Shown here: positions 1-8,932 of the stretch, piece by piece
How the letters are laid out: the number at the start of each line of letters is the position of its first letter
How positions within the stretch are numbered: the first letter of the stretch is position 1
NCBI RefSeq assembly: GCF_027587205.1
Contig: NZ_JAPDOD010000013.1
Location: 1-64,000, forward strand
Length of the DNA: 64,000 nucleotides
Direction: 5' to 3'
Origin: Solirubrobacter ginsenosidimutans
GTDB lineage: Bacteria; Actinomycetota; Thermoleophilia; Solirubrobacterales; Solirubrobacteraceae
The notes under the pieces: generated by a model
Databases searched by the model: none
Told to the model about the DNA's origin: nothing
Seen by the model: only the letters and a program-made list of their open reading frames with translations
Program-made: the position numbers and the translations under genes

Positions 1-1214
1 GGAGCGGCTCCGGCGGGGGCGGCCCCGGCCGGCGCCGGCGCGGCCCCGCCCGCTGCGGCGGCCGCCGCGGCGCGAGCCGCGTGGAACGTGTGGAAGTGCC
101 CGCGGACCGTCGCGAGCTTCGGGTTGCCCGGGTTGTGCTGGCGGGCGGCGTTGTCGCAGACCTGGTCGTCCGTCGCCGCGGGGTTGGCGGCGAGGAACTG
201 CTCGTTGATGCGGGCGATCCGGGCGCGGCCGAGTTGGAGGCCGCCGTCGGCGGTCGCCGCGGTCTCCAGGCGCGCGCCGACCGTCCCGCCGGGAGGCTGG
301 CGGCCGACCGCGACGCGCATCCACGCGACCTTGTCCTCCGCGTAGTTGGAGCCGCCGCCCACGGGCCGGTAGGCGTTGATCGTCCCCGCCGGGATGCCCA
401 GGGTCGTGGCGGGCGTGCCCGCGGCGACGGCGTCGACCGCCTCGCGGCGCGCGATGATCGGCGCGAGCGCGTTGCGCCGCGCGTCGGTCATCTGCCCCAC
501 CCGCGGCGCGCCCACGCGGCTGCGCTCGCGGGCCGTGGCGAGCGCCCACACGTCCGCCGGCGCCATCGCCGTCAGCGCGGTCGTGCGCGGCGGCACCTCG
601 GTCGTGAGCCGGTTCTCCAGATCCGCCCGCAGGTCGCGGAACAGGAACATGCGGTCGATGTCCGCCCGCAGCAGCCCGGCGGCGCCGATCTGCGTGGCGT
701 GCGCGGTCATGAACGCGGCCGCGTCCGACCCGACCGCGGTCGCCATCGCCGCGTCCCACACCGCGCCCGCCGCCACGGCCCGCGCGTTGGCGTCGCGAAG
801 CTCGGCACGGGTCAGCCCGAAGGCGGCCAGGCGGGTGTCGTCGAGCGCCTGGAGCGCGGAGATCGTCCACCCCGCGGTGGCCTGGACCTGGGACGCGTAG
901 CTGGCGCGCACGCCGGCGCTCGTCCGCATCGCCGACTCGACCGCGGTGCGGCCGGTCTCCTTCTCCGCGATCGCCTGCGTGATGTCCTCGTCGAGGTCGG
1001 CGATCTGCTGTGCGGTCCGCGCCGGCGGCGGTGCCTGCTGGCGCGCCAGCGCCCGTCTCGCCGCCAAGGCGCGGCTGACCGCGACGTTCCCCGCGGTCGC
1101 CTGCAACCGCAGGACCTGGGACACGCCGCCGCCCACTGCCCCCGCCGGAGCGACGCCTGGCGCGACGACCGGGGCGGCCTCCACGGTCTCGACTGCCGGC
1201 GCCTGCTCCTTCAT
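1..1214 (-). CDS. Partial LQxTAGN-motif protein, function unknown (C-terminus off the left edge)
   Basis: An open frame runs from ATG at 1214 down to base 3 without a stop, giving 404 visible residues. The first 35 residues are Pro/Ala/Val-rich and disordered-looking. Residues 37-43 read LQATAGN, followed by VAVSRALA and a basic stretch ending RQ. Residues 70-350 look helical and soluble, with no signal peptide or membrane segment. The last visible part is an Ala/Pro/Gly run reaching the edge. The LQ-x-TAGN-x-AV pattern is common near the N-terminus of DUF4157-type proteins and candidate cargo of contractile injection systems (family knowledge from memory). The catalytic part, if any, is not recognised and may lie outside the window. 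The protein at 17377 carries the same motif. Confidence 0.7.
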   Translation of the reverse strand, partial: MKEQAPAVETVEAAPVVAPGVAPAGAVGGGVSQVLRLQATAGNVAVSRALAARRALARQQAPPPARTAQQIADLDEDITQAIAEKETGRTAVESAMRTSAGVRASYASQVQATAGWTISALQALDDTRLAAFGLTRAELRDANARAVAAGAVWDAAMATAVGSDAAAFMTAHATQIGAAGLLRADIDRMFLFRDLRADLENRLTTEVPPRTTALTAMAPADVWALATARERSRVGAPRVGQMTDARRNALAPIIARREAVDAVAAGTPATTLGIPAGTINAYRPVGGGSNYAEDKVAWMRVAVGRQPPGGTVGARLETAATADGGLQLGRARIARINEQFLAANPAATDDQVCDNAARQHNPGNPKLATVRGHFHTFHAARAAAAAAAGGAAPAPAGAAPAGAA

Positions 1215-1233
1215 GCCCTGACCATACGCCAGC

Positions 1234-2445
1234 TCACCCGAGCTGGTTGACAACAGGGAGTGATCCCGACAGCGGATCGTCGGTCACGGGAACGAACGTG
1301 AAGCCCTTGAACTGGGCGAAGTACATGTCCTGCGGCGAGACGCCCTCGTGATACTGCGCGTTGTAGCTGCGCTGGTCGCCGTTGGCGCCGGTGATCCGCG
1401 CACCGTCGTTGATCGTCTGCAGCATCGGCGCCCCCAGCACGCCGGCCTCCGAGATCGCCTCACGGACGAGCATCAGCGCGTCGTACGGGTACATCGCCCA
1501 GTCGGGCGGCTGGATCACGTCGCGGCCGTCCTGCTTGACGCCGACCTTGTCCACCCCCAGCGCCTTCTCGTAGCGCGCGCGGAACGCGTTGAACGGCTTC
1601 GGCCCCATCTCGGCCGTGATCCGGGAGGAGACGAAGCGCAGTGACGCCAGCCAGTCGGGATGCGCCACCAGCCGCTGGCGGACCAGCGGGTCCTCGCCGG
1701 TCTGGCCGGAGATCACCGGCACGTTCCAGCCCGCGACGTGTATCGCCTGCAGCACCGCGGCGACGTCGGCGGCGCTCGCCCACACGATCAGCTTGTCGGC
1801 GCCCGCGCGGCGGGCGGCGAGGATCTGCGGGGCGAGATCCGTCGCGCGGTGCGGGATCACCTGGTCGGAGACGACTTGCACCTCGTCCACCCCGAACGCG
1901 TCCCGCAACGCGGCGCGTCCCTGCTCGCCGTAGCCCGAGTCGTCGGTCAGCATCGCGACCTTCGGCCGGGCGTTGGCGATGTAGTCGGCGAGCCGGCGGG
2001 TCATGATCGCGTCGGCGGGCGCGAGCCGGAACAGCGACGGGTGCGCCTGCGGGTTGATCAGGTCGGTCCCGCCCTCGAAGAGCACGAACACCGGCAGCTT
2101 CGCCGGGTCGGTGACCGAGGCGACGCTCACCGCTCCGGTCCCATCCGTGAGCAGCGCGGCCGCGTGCTTGTCGACCGCCTCGCGGGCGTTGGCGAGCGCG
2201 GTCGCGGGCGAGGAGCCGTTGTCGAGCACGACGAGCTTGAGCTTCTTCTTGCCCGCCTTGAGCCCGACGCCGCCGTCCGCGTTGATCTCGTCGACGGCCA
2301 ATCGCGCGCCACGCTCGATCGATTTGGCGATCCACGGCTCGGTTGAAACCGGCGCGCTGACGACGACGGGCACCGTGTCACCGTCTCCCCCGCATCCGCT
2401 CAGCCCGATGAGGAGTATGAGGACTACCAATCCCGCTTTGATCAT
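1234..2445 (-). CDS. Branched-chain amino acid-type ABC transporter substrate-binding lipoprotein
   Basis: 403 residues with a lipoprotein signal: a hydrophobic stretch at 5-14, then lipobox LSGC with the lipidated Cys at 18. The rest matches a type I periplasmic-binding fold of the LivJ family (Peripla_BP_6): RGARLAVDEIN near the N-terminus, then LTDDSGYGEQGRAAL, and the C-terminal half with YPYDALMLVREAI. It should be tethered outside the membrane and deliver a ligand, an amino acid or other small organic molecule, to an ABC permease. It is divergent from the lipoprotein-livH-livMG-livF unit that starts 46 bp away, which is its likely partner. The ligand cannot be told from sequence. Confidence 0.9.
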   Translation of the reverse strand: MIKAGLVVLILLIGLSGCGGDGDTVPVVVSAPVSTEPWIAKSIERGARLAVDEINADGGVGLKAGKKKLKLVVLDNGSSPATALANAREAVDKHAAALLTDGTGAVSVASVTDPAKLPVFVLFEGGTDLINPQAHPSLFRLAPADAIMTRRLADYIANARPKVAMLTDDSGYGEQGRAALRDAFGVDEVQVVSDQVIPHRATDLAPQILAARRAGADKLIVWASAADVAAVLQAIHVAGWNVPVISGQTGEDPLVRQRLVAHPDWLASLRFVSSRITAEMGPKPFNAFRARYEKALGVDKVGVKQDGRDVIQPPDWAMYPYDALMLVREAISEAGVLGAPMLQTINDGARITGANGDQRSYNAQYHEGVSPQDMYFAQFKGFTFVPVTDDPLSGSLPVVNQLG

Positions 2446-2490
2446 CGTCCGTCATCATGGCGAGAAACCTTGGGTCCTGGAGGGGTTCTC

Positions 2491-3117
2491 ATGAGTGTTC
2501 GACCGGCCACGCTGGCCGCTTTGCTGTTCTCCGTTCTTGCTCTCGCCGTCGCCGCCTGCGGCGGCGACGACACCGAGACCACCGCGAAATCCACACCGGC
2601 CGCGACCGAAGCGGCGACCGAGGCCGCGACGGAGACGCCAGACGCAGACGCCGACGCCGACGCCGACGCGCAGAGCGAGGAGAGCGAAGGCAAAGATGCG
2701 GACGCCGGCGGCGACGGCGACTCCGAGGCCGAGCGCGAGCGCGAGGAGCAGGAGTCCGAGGGCGCCGCGGACAAGGACTGCGACGAGGTCGGCGACGACC
2801 TCACCGGCAATCCGAAGGAGAAGATGCCGTCCGACATCGGCCCGCTCAGCTACGCCCACCTGTACAAGTCCGAAGGGCCGTTCGGCAAGACCGAGCGCTT
2901 CTACGCCGTGCTCGACGGCACGCCGGAGGAGCTCGCCTCCCGCCGCGACGACGTCCAGAACGAACTGGTCCAGAACTGGGGCTTCGCGTCGCTGAGCACC
3001 GACCAGGAGGAAGGCTCCGAGGCCGAGGCGCACCTGAAGGGCGCCAAGCACACGGTCGACGTCCAGGTCGTCCCGCTGTGCAAGGGCAAGCTGCGGATCC
3101 GGTACACGGTTCAGTGA
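2491..3117 (+). CDS. Lipoprotein of unknown function, first gene of the liv-like operon
   Basis: 208 residues. The start is ATG 2491 because GGAGGGG (2479-2485) lies 5 nt before it. A signal peptide ends in lipobox AVAAC with Cys at 23. Residues 25-95 are an acidic, low-complexity linker rich in Thr, Ala, Glu and repeated Asp-Ala. The C-terminal 115 residues look like a small alpha/beta domain with two cysteines, in DKDCDE and VPLCKGK, that could form a disulfide. No family was recognised. The stop is followed 1 nt later by the TTG start of livH, so it is almost certainly translated with the transporter and may be an accessory surface subunit. Confidence 0.8.
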   Translation: MSVRPATLAALLFSVLALAVAACGGDDTETTAKSTPAATEAATEAATETPDADADADADAQSEESEGKDADAGGDGDSEAEREREEQESEGAADKDCDEVGDDLTGNPKEKMPSDIGPLSYAHLYKSEGPFGKTERFYAVLDGTPEELASRRDDVQNELVQNWGFASLSTDQEEGSEAEAHLKGAKHTVDVQVVPLCKGKLRIRYTVQ

Positions 3118-3118
3118 T

Positions 3119-4015
3119 TTGAGCGGGCCGGTCGCGGTCCAGGCGCTCGTGACCGGACTGGCCACGGGCGCCGCCTACGGCCTGATCGCGCTCGGGTTCA
3201 CGCTGGTTCAGCGCCTGACCGGCGTGCTGGCGTTCGCCCACGGCGACGTGCTCATCGGCGCCGTGTTCGTTGCGGTGCTCGCGGTGATCGGGACGATGCC
3301 GGTCGCCGCGCCGCTCGGATTCGGCTCGGTGATCCTGCTCGCGGTCGTCGCCGTGGTAGCGGGCGCCGCGCTCTCCGCGACGGTGTACGCGGTCGCGATC
3401 CGGCCGTTCCGCGGCGACGTCCTCGGGTGGGTGGCGAGCAGCTTGGCCGCCGGCCTGCTCGTGCGCGAGCTGGTGGGAATGCCGTTCGCGCAGCAGGCCT
3501 ACGCGCTGCCCGACCCGCTCGGCTCGCCCGGCTCGATCGGCCTCGGCGGCGGCGTGACGGTGCCGGTGCGGGCGCTGGAGGTCCTGGCGCTGGGGCTGCT
3601 GGTGGGTGTGGCGGTGGAGCGGGCGCTGGCCACGACCGGCGCCGGTGCCGTGATGCGGGCGGTCGCCGACGACGCCCGCGCCGCCGCGCTGCTGGGCGTT
3701 CCGACCGAGCGGGTCGTGATCATCGCGTTCCTGCTGGCGGGCGCGCTGGCCGGGTTCGCGGGGCTCCTGATCGCGCCGCAGGCGCCGATCGGCCTCCAGG
3801 ACGGCGTCCTGCTCGGCCTGAAGGGGATGACCGCCGCGCTGCTCGGCCGGCTCGGCTCGCTGCGCCTGGCGCTGGCGGGCGGGCTGGTGCTCGGCGTGCT
3901 CGAGGGCTTCATCCTCGCGTCGTCGTCGCTGGGCGCTCGGTGGGCCGACACCATCGTCTTGGCGCTCCTGGCGGTGCTGGCGGCGACGCGGCCGCGAGGG
4001 CTGCTGGCGAGATGA
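3119..4015 (+). CDS. livH: LivH-type branched-chain amino acid ABC permease
   Basis: 298 residues of the BPD_transp_2 family. The N-terminus shows the typical GLATGAAYGLIALGFTLVQRLTGVLAFAHGD signature in pieces, and about eight hydrophobic helices follow. GAVMRAVADDARAAALLG near residue 177 is the cytoplasmic coupling loop (EAA-like) that contacts the ATPases. The start is TTG 3119, 1 nt after the preceding stop, so translation is probably coupled. The 3' end overlaps the next gene by 4 nt (ATGA). It forms the channel with the LivM half of the following fusion protein. Confidence 0.9.
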   Translation: MSGPVAVQALVTGLATGAAYGLIALGFTLVQRLTGVLAFAHGDVLIGAVFVAVLAVIGTMPVAAPLGFGSVILLAVVAVVAGAALSATVYAVAIRPFRGDVLGWVASSLAAGLLVRELVGMPFAQQAYALPDPLGSPGSIGLGGGVTVPVRALEVLALGLLVGVAVERALATTGAGAVMRAVADDARAAALLGVPTERVVIIAFLLAGALAGFAGLLIAPQAPIGLQDGVLLGLKGMTAALLGRLGSLRLALAGGLVLGVLEGFILASSSLGARWADTIVLALLAVLAATRPRGLLAR

Positions 4016-5448
4016 GCGTGAGCGAGGCCGCCCGCGACCTCTACCTGCTCGTCGCGGTCTTCGGGCTCGTCCCCGCCGTGCGGCTGGCGGGCCTGCCGGT
4101 CCTCGCCGCGAGCGCGTTCGCGGCGATCGGCGGCGTCGGCGCGCTGCAGTTGGAGCGCGCGGGGCTGCCGATCGGCGGTGCCGTGCTGGCGGCGATCGTC
4201 GCCGGGGCGGTCGCCGGAGCGGCGACCGGCGCGCTCGTCGCGCGGGCGGCGCCGCCGTTCGTCGCGCTGACGACGTGGGCGCTGGCGTGGCTGGCGTACA
4301 CGGTGCTGCTCGGGTTCCCGTCGCTCTCCGGCGGTGGGCAGGGACTCACGCGCCCCGCGCTGGACACGGTCGAGACGCCGATCGGGGTCACCTTCACGCT
4401 CACGCCCCGGCTCCACCTGGTCTTCGCGGCCGTCCTGTGCGTGCTCGTCTACGCGTTCTCGGTGTGGGTGACGCGGTCGCGAGCAGGGATGGAGGCGACC
4501 GCGGCGCGCGACGATCATGCGCTCGCCGCATCCCTGCGGATCCCCTCCCGGCGGGTGGAGACGCTGGCGCTCGCCGGAGGCGCGGCGGCCGCCGCGGGAG
4601 CCGGAGCCTCGGTGCTGCTCGGGGTCGCGGCGCCCGCTGACGTCTCCCCGCTGCTCGCGCTGCAGCTGTTCGCCGCGGCGCTGGCCGCGACCCGCAGCCC
4701 GCTGCTCGGCGTCGCGGTGATCGTCGCTCTCCCCCACGTCGCGGACTGGCTCACGGCGGTCCTGCTGCTGGCCGCGGTGGCGGTGCGCGGTCGGCCGCGC
4801 GTCGCGGCGGGCGCGGATGAGCTGAAGCCGCCGGGCGAGTTGCCGGCGACGAGCGGCGAGCTGCACGCCCGCGACCTGCACGTGACGCTCGGCGGCCGGG
4901 AGATCCTGCGCGGGCTCGACCTCGACGTGCGCGCGGGTGAGATCCACGCGCTGATCGGCCCCAACGGCAGCGGCAAGACGACCGCGCTCAACGCGCTGCA
5001 CCTGACGCGAACCTTCCAGCGCGACGCGGGCTTTCCCGCGCTCACGCCGCTGCAGCAGCTCGCGCTCGTCTCCGACGACCCCTCCACCTACCTCGCGCTC
5101 GTCGGTCTCCTCGAGCGGGCGAACAGCGCGCCGGCAGCGCTGACCACCGGCGAGCGGCGCCTGCTCGCGGTGGCGCGCGCGGCGGCGACCGAAGCTCCCG
5201 TGCTCGCGTTCGACGAGCCGGCGGCGGGCATGTCGGCCGCGGAGCGCGAGTCCCTGATCGCGGTCCTGCGCGCACTCGCGCAAGCCGGCCGCGCCGTGCT
5301 GGTCGTCGAGCACGATCTGCGGCTGGTGGCGGCGACCGCCGACGTCGTCACGGTGCTGGATGACGGCGTCGCGATCGCGCATGGCGCCCCGGACGCGGTG
5401 ATCGCCGACGAGACGGTGCAGCGCGTCTACCTGGGGGCGGCGGCGTGA
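4012..5448 (+). CDS. LivM-LivG fusion: permease plus compact ABC ATPase
   Basis: 478 residues from ATG 4012, which overlaps the livH stop as ATGA. Residues 1-265 are a multi-helix LivM-type permease with the coupling loop ATAARDDHALAASLRI. Residues 285-478 are an ABC ATPase: Walker A GPNGSGKTT at about 316-324, Q-loop TRTFQR, a divergent signature LTTGERR in place of LSGGQ, Walker B VLAFDEP and H-loop VVEHD. Only about 12 residues separate the Walker A lysine from the Q-loop glutamine. In LivG this gap is about 45-50, so the antiparallel beta subdomain is missing, and the helical domain is also short. LivM and LivG are normally separate genes or fused with a full ATPase. Confidence 0.85.
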   Translation: MSVSEAARDLYLLVAVFGLVPAVRLAGLPVLAASAFAAIGGVGALQLERAGLPIGGAVLAAIVAGAVAGAATGALVARAAPPFVALTTWALAWLAYTVLLGFPSLSGGGQGLTRPALDTVETPIGVTFTLTPRLHLVFAAVLCVLVYAFSVWVTRSRAGMEATAARDDHALAASLRIPSRRVETLALAGGAAAAAGAGASVLLGVAAPADVSPLLALQLFAAALAATRSPLLGVAVIVALPHVADWLTAVLLLAAVAVRGRPRVAAGADELKPPGELPATSGELHARDLHVTLGGREILRGLDLDVRAGEIHALIGPNGSGKTTALNALHLTRTFQRDAGFPALTPLQQLALVSDDPSTYLALVGLLERANSAPAALTTGERRLLAVARAAATEAPVLAFDEPAAGMSAAERESLIAVLRALAQAGRAVLVVEHDLRLVAATADVVTVLDDGVAIAHGAPDAVIADETVQRVYLGAAA

Positions 5449-5491
5449 CGCGCGGTGCGGCCGGACCGACCCGCCCGATCGGGGTGACGGC

Positions 5492-6064
5492 GTGATCGCG
5501 GTGGCTCCCGGCACGATCGTCGCCGTCGTCGGGCACGACGGCGGGCCCGCGCGGGTCGCCGAGCGGGTCGCCTCGGAGTTCGCCGGGCGGCTCGGGCATG
5601 TCGCCGCGGGCCGGCCCGTCTTCGGCTCCCTCACCGTGGCCGAGAACCTCGCGGTCGGCGCGTACCGGGACCGAAGCGACAAGCGCCTCGTGGCGGAACG
5701 TCTCGCGACCGTCCACGCGCGGTTCCCCCGCCTCGCCGAGCGCGCGCAGCAACTCGCGGGCACGCTCTCCGGCGGCGAGCAGCAGCTGCTCGTGATCGCC
5801 CGCGCACTGATGGGCGCGCCCGAGTTGCTGATCCTCGAGGATCCCTCGGCCGGGCTCGCCCCGCCCGCCGTCAACGCGGTCGCCGAGGCCCTGGCGGGGC
5901 TCACGGTGCTGATCGCCGACGAACAGCTCGCCCTCGCCCGCCGCGCCGACCGGATCGTCCTCGTCGAGAACGACGCGATCGTGCTCGACCGACCGAAAGC
6001 CCAGGCGCTCGCGGACGAGCGCCTGGGCGTCGGCTACATCACGGGTTCGTCGTCGAGAGCGTGA
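5492..6064 (+). CDS. LivF-like ABC ATPase with degenerate P-loop
   Basis: 190 residues (LivF is about 235). Start GTG 5492 has GGGGTGA about 5 nt upstream. LivF hallmarks remain: AAGRPVFGSLTVAENLAVGAY, signature LSGGEQQLL, and LILEDPSAGLAP. The Walker A site is replaced by GHDGGPARV with no lysine or Ser/Thr pair. The Walker B end reads ED rather than DE. The region between P-loop and signature is shortened in the same place as in the fused LivG. It probably cannot bind ATP in the usual way and may act only as a dimer partner. Its 3' end overlaps the convergent propeller gene by 26 nt. Confidence 0.8.
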   Translation: MIAVAPGTIVAVVGHDGGPARVAERVASEFAGRLGHVAAGRPVFGSLTVAENLAVGAYRDRSDKRLVAERLATVHARFPRLAERAQQLAGTLSGGEQQLLVIARALMGAPELLILEDPSAGLAPPAVNAVAEALAGLTVLIADEQLALARRADRIVLVENDAIVLDRPKAQALADERLGVGYITGSSSRA

Positions 6065-8846
6065 ACGTCAGCGTCTTGCTGTAGTTGCCCGTCCGCAGCG
6101 GGTCGGTGGCGCCGATGTGCTGCTTGAACGTGACGGTCACCGGGTCGTTGGAGACCGGCGCGTCCCAGGTCGACTTCGACAGGTCCACCGAGAGCGGCGA
6201 CGGCAGCGCGAAGGTGCCGTTCGTCAGGTGGCCGGGATCGGACACGCTGAGCGTCGCGTCGCCCGCCGAGGAGATCACGTTCGCGGTCGTGGAGGCCGTG
6301 TAGTCCTTCTCCACGCCCGGCTGGAACGCGCCGAAGGAGGCCGACCCGCCCACGGTCAGCGCCAGCGTCGCCGGCACGGACCCGCCGGTTCCGCCGCCGT
6401 CGGTGGCATCGACGGACAGCGGCAGCTTCCACACACTGCGTCCGAACGTCGCCGCGAAGACGTACTTCCCGTCCCCGCTCAGCTTGACGTCGAGCACGGG
6501 CACGTTCGGCAGCCCGACGCTGATCTTGTACCAGGCCGAATCGCCGTCCTTGCGGTCGAACACGCCGACGTCGGTGGCCGCGTAGAGCACGTCGTGGGCG
6601 GCGTCGTAGGTGATCATCTCGACCGGCCCGTTGGGCAGGTTCTGCGAGATGTTCGCCCACGTCGCGCCACCATCGTGGCTCTCGTAGACGTTCGCCGCGT
6701 CCGAGCCTTCGCGGTAGCCCGAGAACGCCGCGTAGACGTGATTCTCGTCGGCGGGATCGACGACGATCGCGTTCACCCAGCGCTCCGGCACGCCCGTCAG
6801 CCGCGTCCAGTGCGCGCCCGCATCGGTCGTCTTCCACACGCGGCCGGTGTCCGTGCCCACGTAGAGCGTCTGCGCATACGGCACCGTCGTCGCCGACTTC
6901 GCCGGCGCGATCGAGGTGATCGTCGCGTACTCGTTGGCGTAGAACGGGCCGAGGTCGTTCTCGTCGGCCGGCACCGGGCCGGGCAGCGAGTTCGCGTCAT
7001 CGGCGGGCGAGATCATCGTGAACGCGCCGCCGCGGTTGGCCGAGCGGCCGAGGACCGTCCCGCCGAGGTAGATCACAGCGTCGTTGTTGGGGTCGACGAC
7101 GATCGGCGTGTCGGTCGTCCAGCGCTGGTTGGCCGGCCAGCCGTTGTTGGAGATCGTCAGGTTCGTCGTGCCGGTGGCCGTGTCGTGGAACCCACCGCAG
7201 GAATGACGCGGCGGCGACGGCTGGAAGCACTCGTAGTAGTAGCTCTGGTCGACGGGATCGATGACGTTCCAGTGCCCGTCGCCGCCGCCGTAGGAGTTCC
7301 AGTTCGTCAGCGCCGGGTCGGTCGGCGAGGGCGCCGCCGCGGTCCAGGAGCGAACCGAGCCGTTGTCCTGCAGGCCGGTCGCGAGCCGCTGCGAATCCTG
7401 CTGGGACACGGCGAGGTGGTACGACTGGTTCCACGGCTGGTTGGACGCCTTGATCCACGTGCCGGCGCCCACGCCGTTGGTGTCGGAGCGGTACATGCCG
7501 CCGTCGTTGCCGAGGTAGACGCGGCCGGGCTGATGCGGGTCCCAGTCCATCGCGTGCTGGTCGGAGTGCGGGCCGCTGACCGCGGTCCAGGTCTGGCCGC
7601 CGTTGGTCGACGTGCGGAGGTTCACGTCCGCGTTGAAGAGGTGGTTCTTGTCGAGCGGATCGACCCACAGGCGCCCGAACCACCACTGGTAGCCGCTCGA
7701 GGTCTGGTAGGCGCGCCCGCCGACGTGGAAGCTGTCGCCGCCGTCGTCGGAGTAGTAGAAGCCCTTGTCCGGGCCGTACGGGGAGCCCGTGACCACGTAG
7801 ACGCGGTTCGGGTCGCTCGGCGCGATCGTCACGCCGATCCGGCCCAGGCTCGCGTCCTGCTTGAGCCCGCTCTGCGCGGTGTCATACGCCGGCAGCGGGT
7901 CGACGATGTTCTGCAGGCGCTCCCACGTGTCGCCGCCGTCCTTGCTGCGGAAGAGGCCGGAGCCGACGCCGCCGTAGACGCGCGCGCCGTTGTTGCGCGT
8001 GTGATCCCACAGCGCCGCGTAGACGATCTGCGGGTTCGTGGGATTGATCGCCACGTCGATCGCGCCGGTCGTCGGCGTGGTCGGGGCGAGGACGAGCTGC
8101 CAGCTCTTGCCGCCGTCTTCCGTGCGATAGAGGCCGCGCTGCGCGGCCGAGCGCGAGACGTTGCCCGCGGCCGCCGCGAACACCTTGTCGGGGTTGGAGG
8201 GGTCGATGGCGATCCGCCCGATCGACGCGCTCTCGCGCAGGCCGACGTTGGTCCAGTGCGCGCCCTGGTCGGTGGACTTGTAGACGCCGTCGCCGAAGTA
8301 GGTCAGGCCGCCGCCGGGCGGGTTGGCCTCACCCGTCCCCGCCCACAGCGTGCCGTTCGCGTCCTGGGCCAGCGCGCCCATCGTCTGGGTCTGGTCGTTG
8401 GGCCAGACGGGGTTCCAGTTCACGCCGGCGTCGGCACTGTGCCAGACGCCGCCGCCCGAGACGGCCGCGTAGACGCCGTTGGCCGCCAGCTTGTCGGCCT
8501 GGACGTCGACCACGCGCCCGCCCACGTTGTACGGCCCGAGCTGCTGCCACGCGATCCCGCCGGCCGCGGCCGGGACGTCGGCCGCCTGCGCCTGCGCCTG
8601 CTTGACCTGCCCCTCGGTGACCGGGCTGGCCGAGCTCTGCTTGAGGTCCAGGTACTCGTCCGGATCGGTCTGGCCGGCGGCGATCGACTCGACCTCCGGC
8701 GGGACGACGAGGCCGGCGACGGAGCTCTTCGACGGCAGCGAGCTCGTGGAGCGCGTGAGCGCGAGCATCACCACCGCGTTGAGGAGCACGAGCGCGCCGA
8801 GTATTGCCGCGGTCAGCTTGACCTTGGACCGTTTCTTGGTCCGCAT
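6039..8846 (-). CDS. Secreted Asp-box (BNR/sortilin-type) beta-propeller protein with shared C-terminal module
   Basis: 935 residues. Start ATG 8846 follows GGAGGGA at good spacing. A basic N-terminus and one hydrophobic helix (about 10-31) serve as signal anchor. The body holds at least eight Asp-box motifs of the form S-x-D-x-G-x-x-W/F (for example HSADAGVNW, KSTDQGAHW, RTEDGGKSW, ESHDGGATW), as in VPS10/sortilin-like and sialidase-like propellers. No sialidase catalytic triad could be assigned, so a hydrolase activity is not claimed. Residues 824-935 are the module shared with three other secreted proteins here. Likely extracellular or surface-bound. Confidence 0.88.
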   Translation of the reverse strand: MRTKKRSKVKLTAAILGALVLLNAVVMLALTRSTSSLPSKSSVAGLVVPPEVESIAAGQTDPDEYLDLKQSSASPVTEGQVKQAQAQAADVPAAAGGIAWQQLGPYNVGGRVVDVQADKLAANGVYAAVSGGGVWHSADAGVNWNPVWPNDQTQTMGALAQDANGTLWAGTGEANPPGGGLTYFGDGVYKSTDQGAHWTNVGLRESASIGRIAIDPSNPDKVFAAAAGNVSRSAAQRGLYRTEDGGKSWQLVLAPTTPTTGAIDVAINPTNPQIVYAALWDHTRNNGARVYGGVGSGLFRSKDGGDTWERLQNIVDPLPAYDTAQSGLKQDASLGRIGVTIAPSDPNRVYVVTGSPYGPDKGFYYSDDGGDSFHVGGRAYQTSSGYQWWFGRLWVDPLDKNHLFNADVNLRTSTNGGQTWTAVSGPHSDQHAMDWDPHQPGRVYLGNDGGMYRSDTNGVGAGTWIKASNQPWNQSYHLAVSQQDSQRLATGLQDNGSVRSWTAAAPSPTDPALTNWNSYGGGDGHWNVIDPVDQSYYYECFQPSPPRHSCGGFHDTATGTTNLTISNNGWPANQRWTTDTPIVVDPNNDAVIYLGGTVLGRSANRGGAFTMISPADDANSLPGPVPADENDLGPFYANEYATITSIAPAKSATTVPYAQTLYVGTDTGRVWKTTDAGAHWTRLTGVPERWVNAIVVDPADENHVYAAFSGYREGSDAANVYESHDGGATWANISQNLPNGPVEMITYDAAHDVLYAATDVGVFDRKDGDSAWYKISVGLPNVPVLDVKLSGDGKYVFAATFGRSVWKLPLSVDATDGGGTGGSVPATLALTVGGSASFGAFQPGVEKDYTASTTANVISSAGDATLSVSDPGHLTNGTFALPSPLSVDLSKSTWDAPVSNDPVTVTFKQHIGATDPLRTGNYSKTLTFTLSTTNP
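6042..6377 (-). repeat. Shared C-terminal surface module, copy 1 (in the propeller protein)
   Basis: 112 residues beginning VPATLALTVG and ending TLTFTLSTTNP at the very C-terminus. Conserved points across the four copies: VPATL, FGxFxPGxxKDY, a Thr/Ser-rich strand, VSDPGHLxNG, FALPxPL, APVxNxxV, DPLRTGxYSKTL and a terminal TLSTTxP. Predicted all-beta. No Pfam name was recognised. Confidence 0.85.
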
Positions 8847-8919
8847 TTGCGAGTCCCTCCAGACTGGACCTGTACGTCCGCTTTATGATCGCGAACCCGG
8901 ATGAGAAATCGGGCCGAGG

Positions 8920-8925
8920 TAACGT
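8920..8925 (+). promoter_or_regulatory. Leaderless-type -10 (TAACGT) for the VOC gene
   Basis: TAACGT lies 7 nt before ATG 8933. This supports 8933 rather than the in-frame ATG at 8885, which would place the -10 inside the gene. Confidence 0.5.
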
Positions 8926-8932
8926 CCCGGCG

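Noticed and set aside
81..1250. Long plus-strand open frame opposite the LQxTAGN gene
   Set aside because: Arg/Gly-rich composition typical of the complement of a GC-rich gene; the minus frame has normal protein composition and a motif.
3499..5904. 801-codon minus-strand open frame across the liv genes
   Set aside because: Arg/Ser/Pro-rich shadow frame; it would run through the permease and ATPase genes, which are clearly real on the plus strand.
6117..8888. 923-codon plus-strand open frame opposite the propeller gene
   Set aside because: Val/Arg/Gly-rich shadow with no recognisable domain; the minus strand encodes eight Asp-box motifs.
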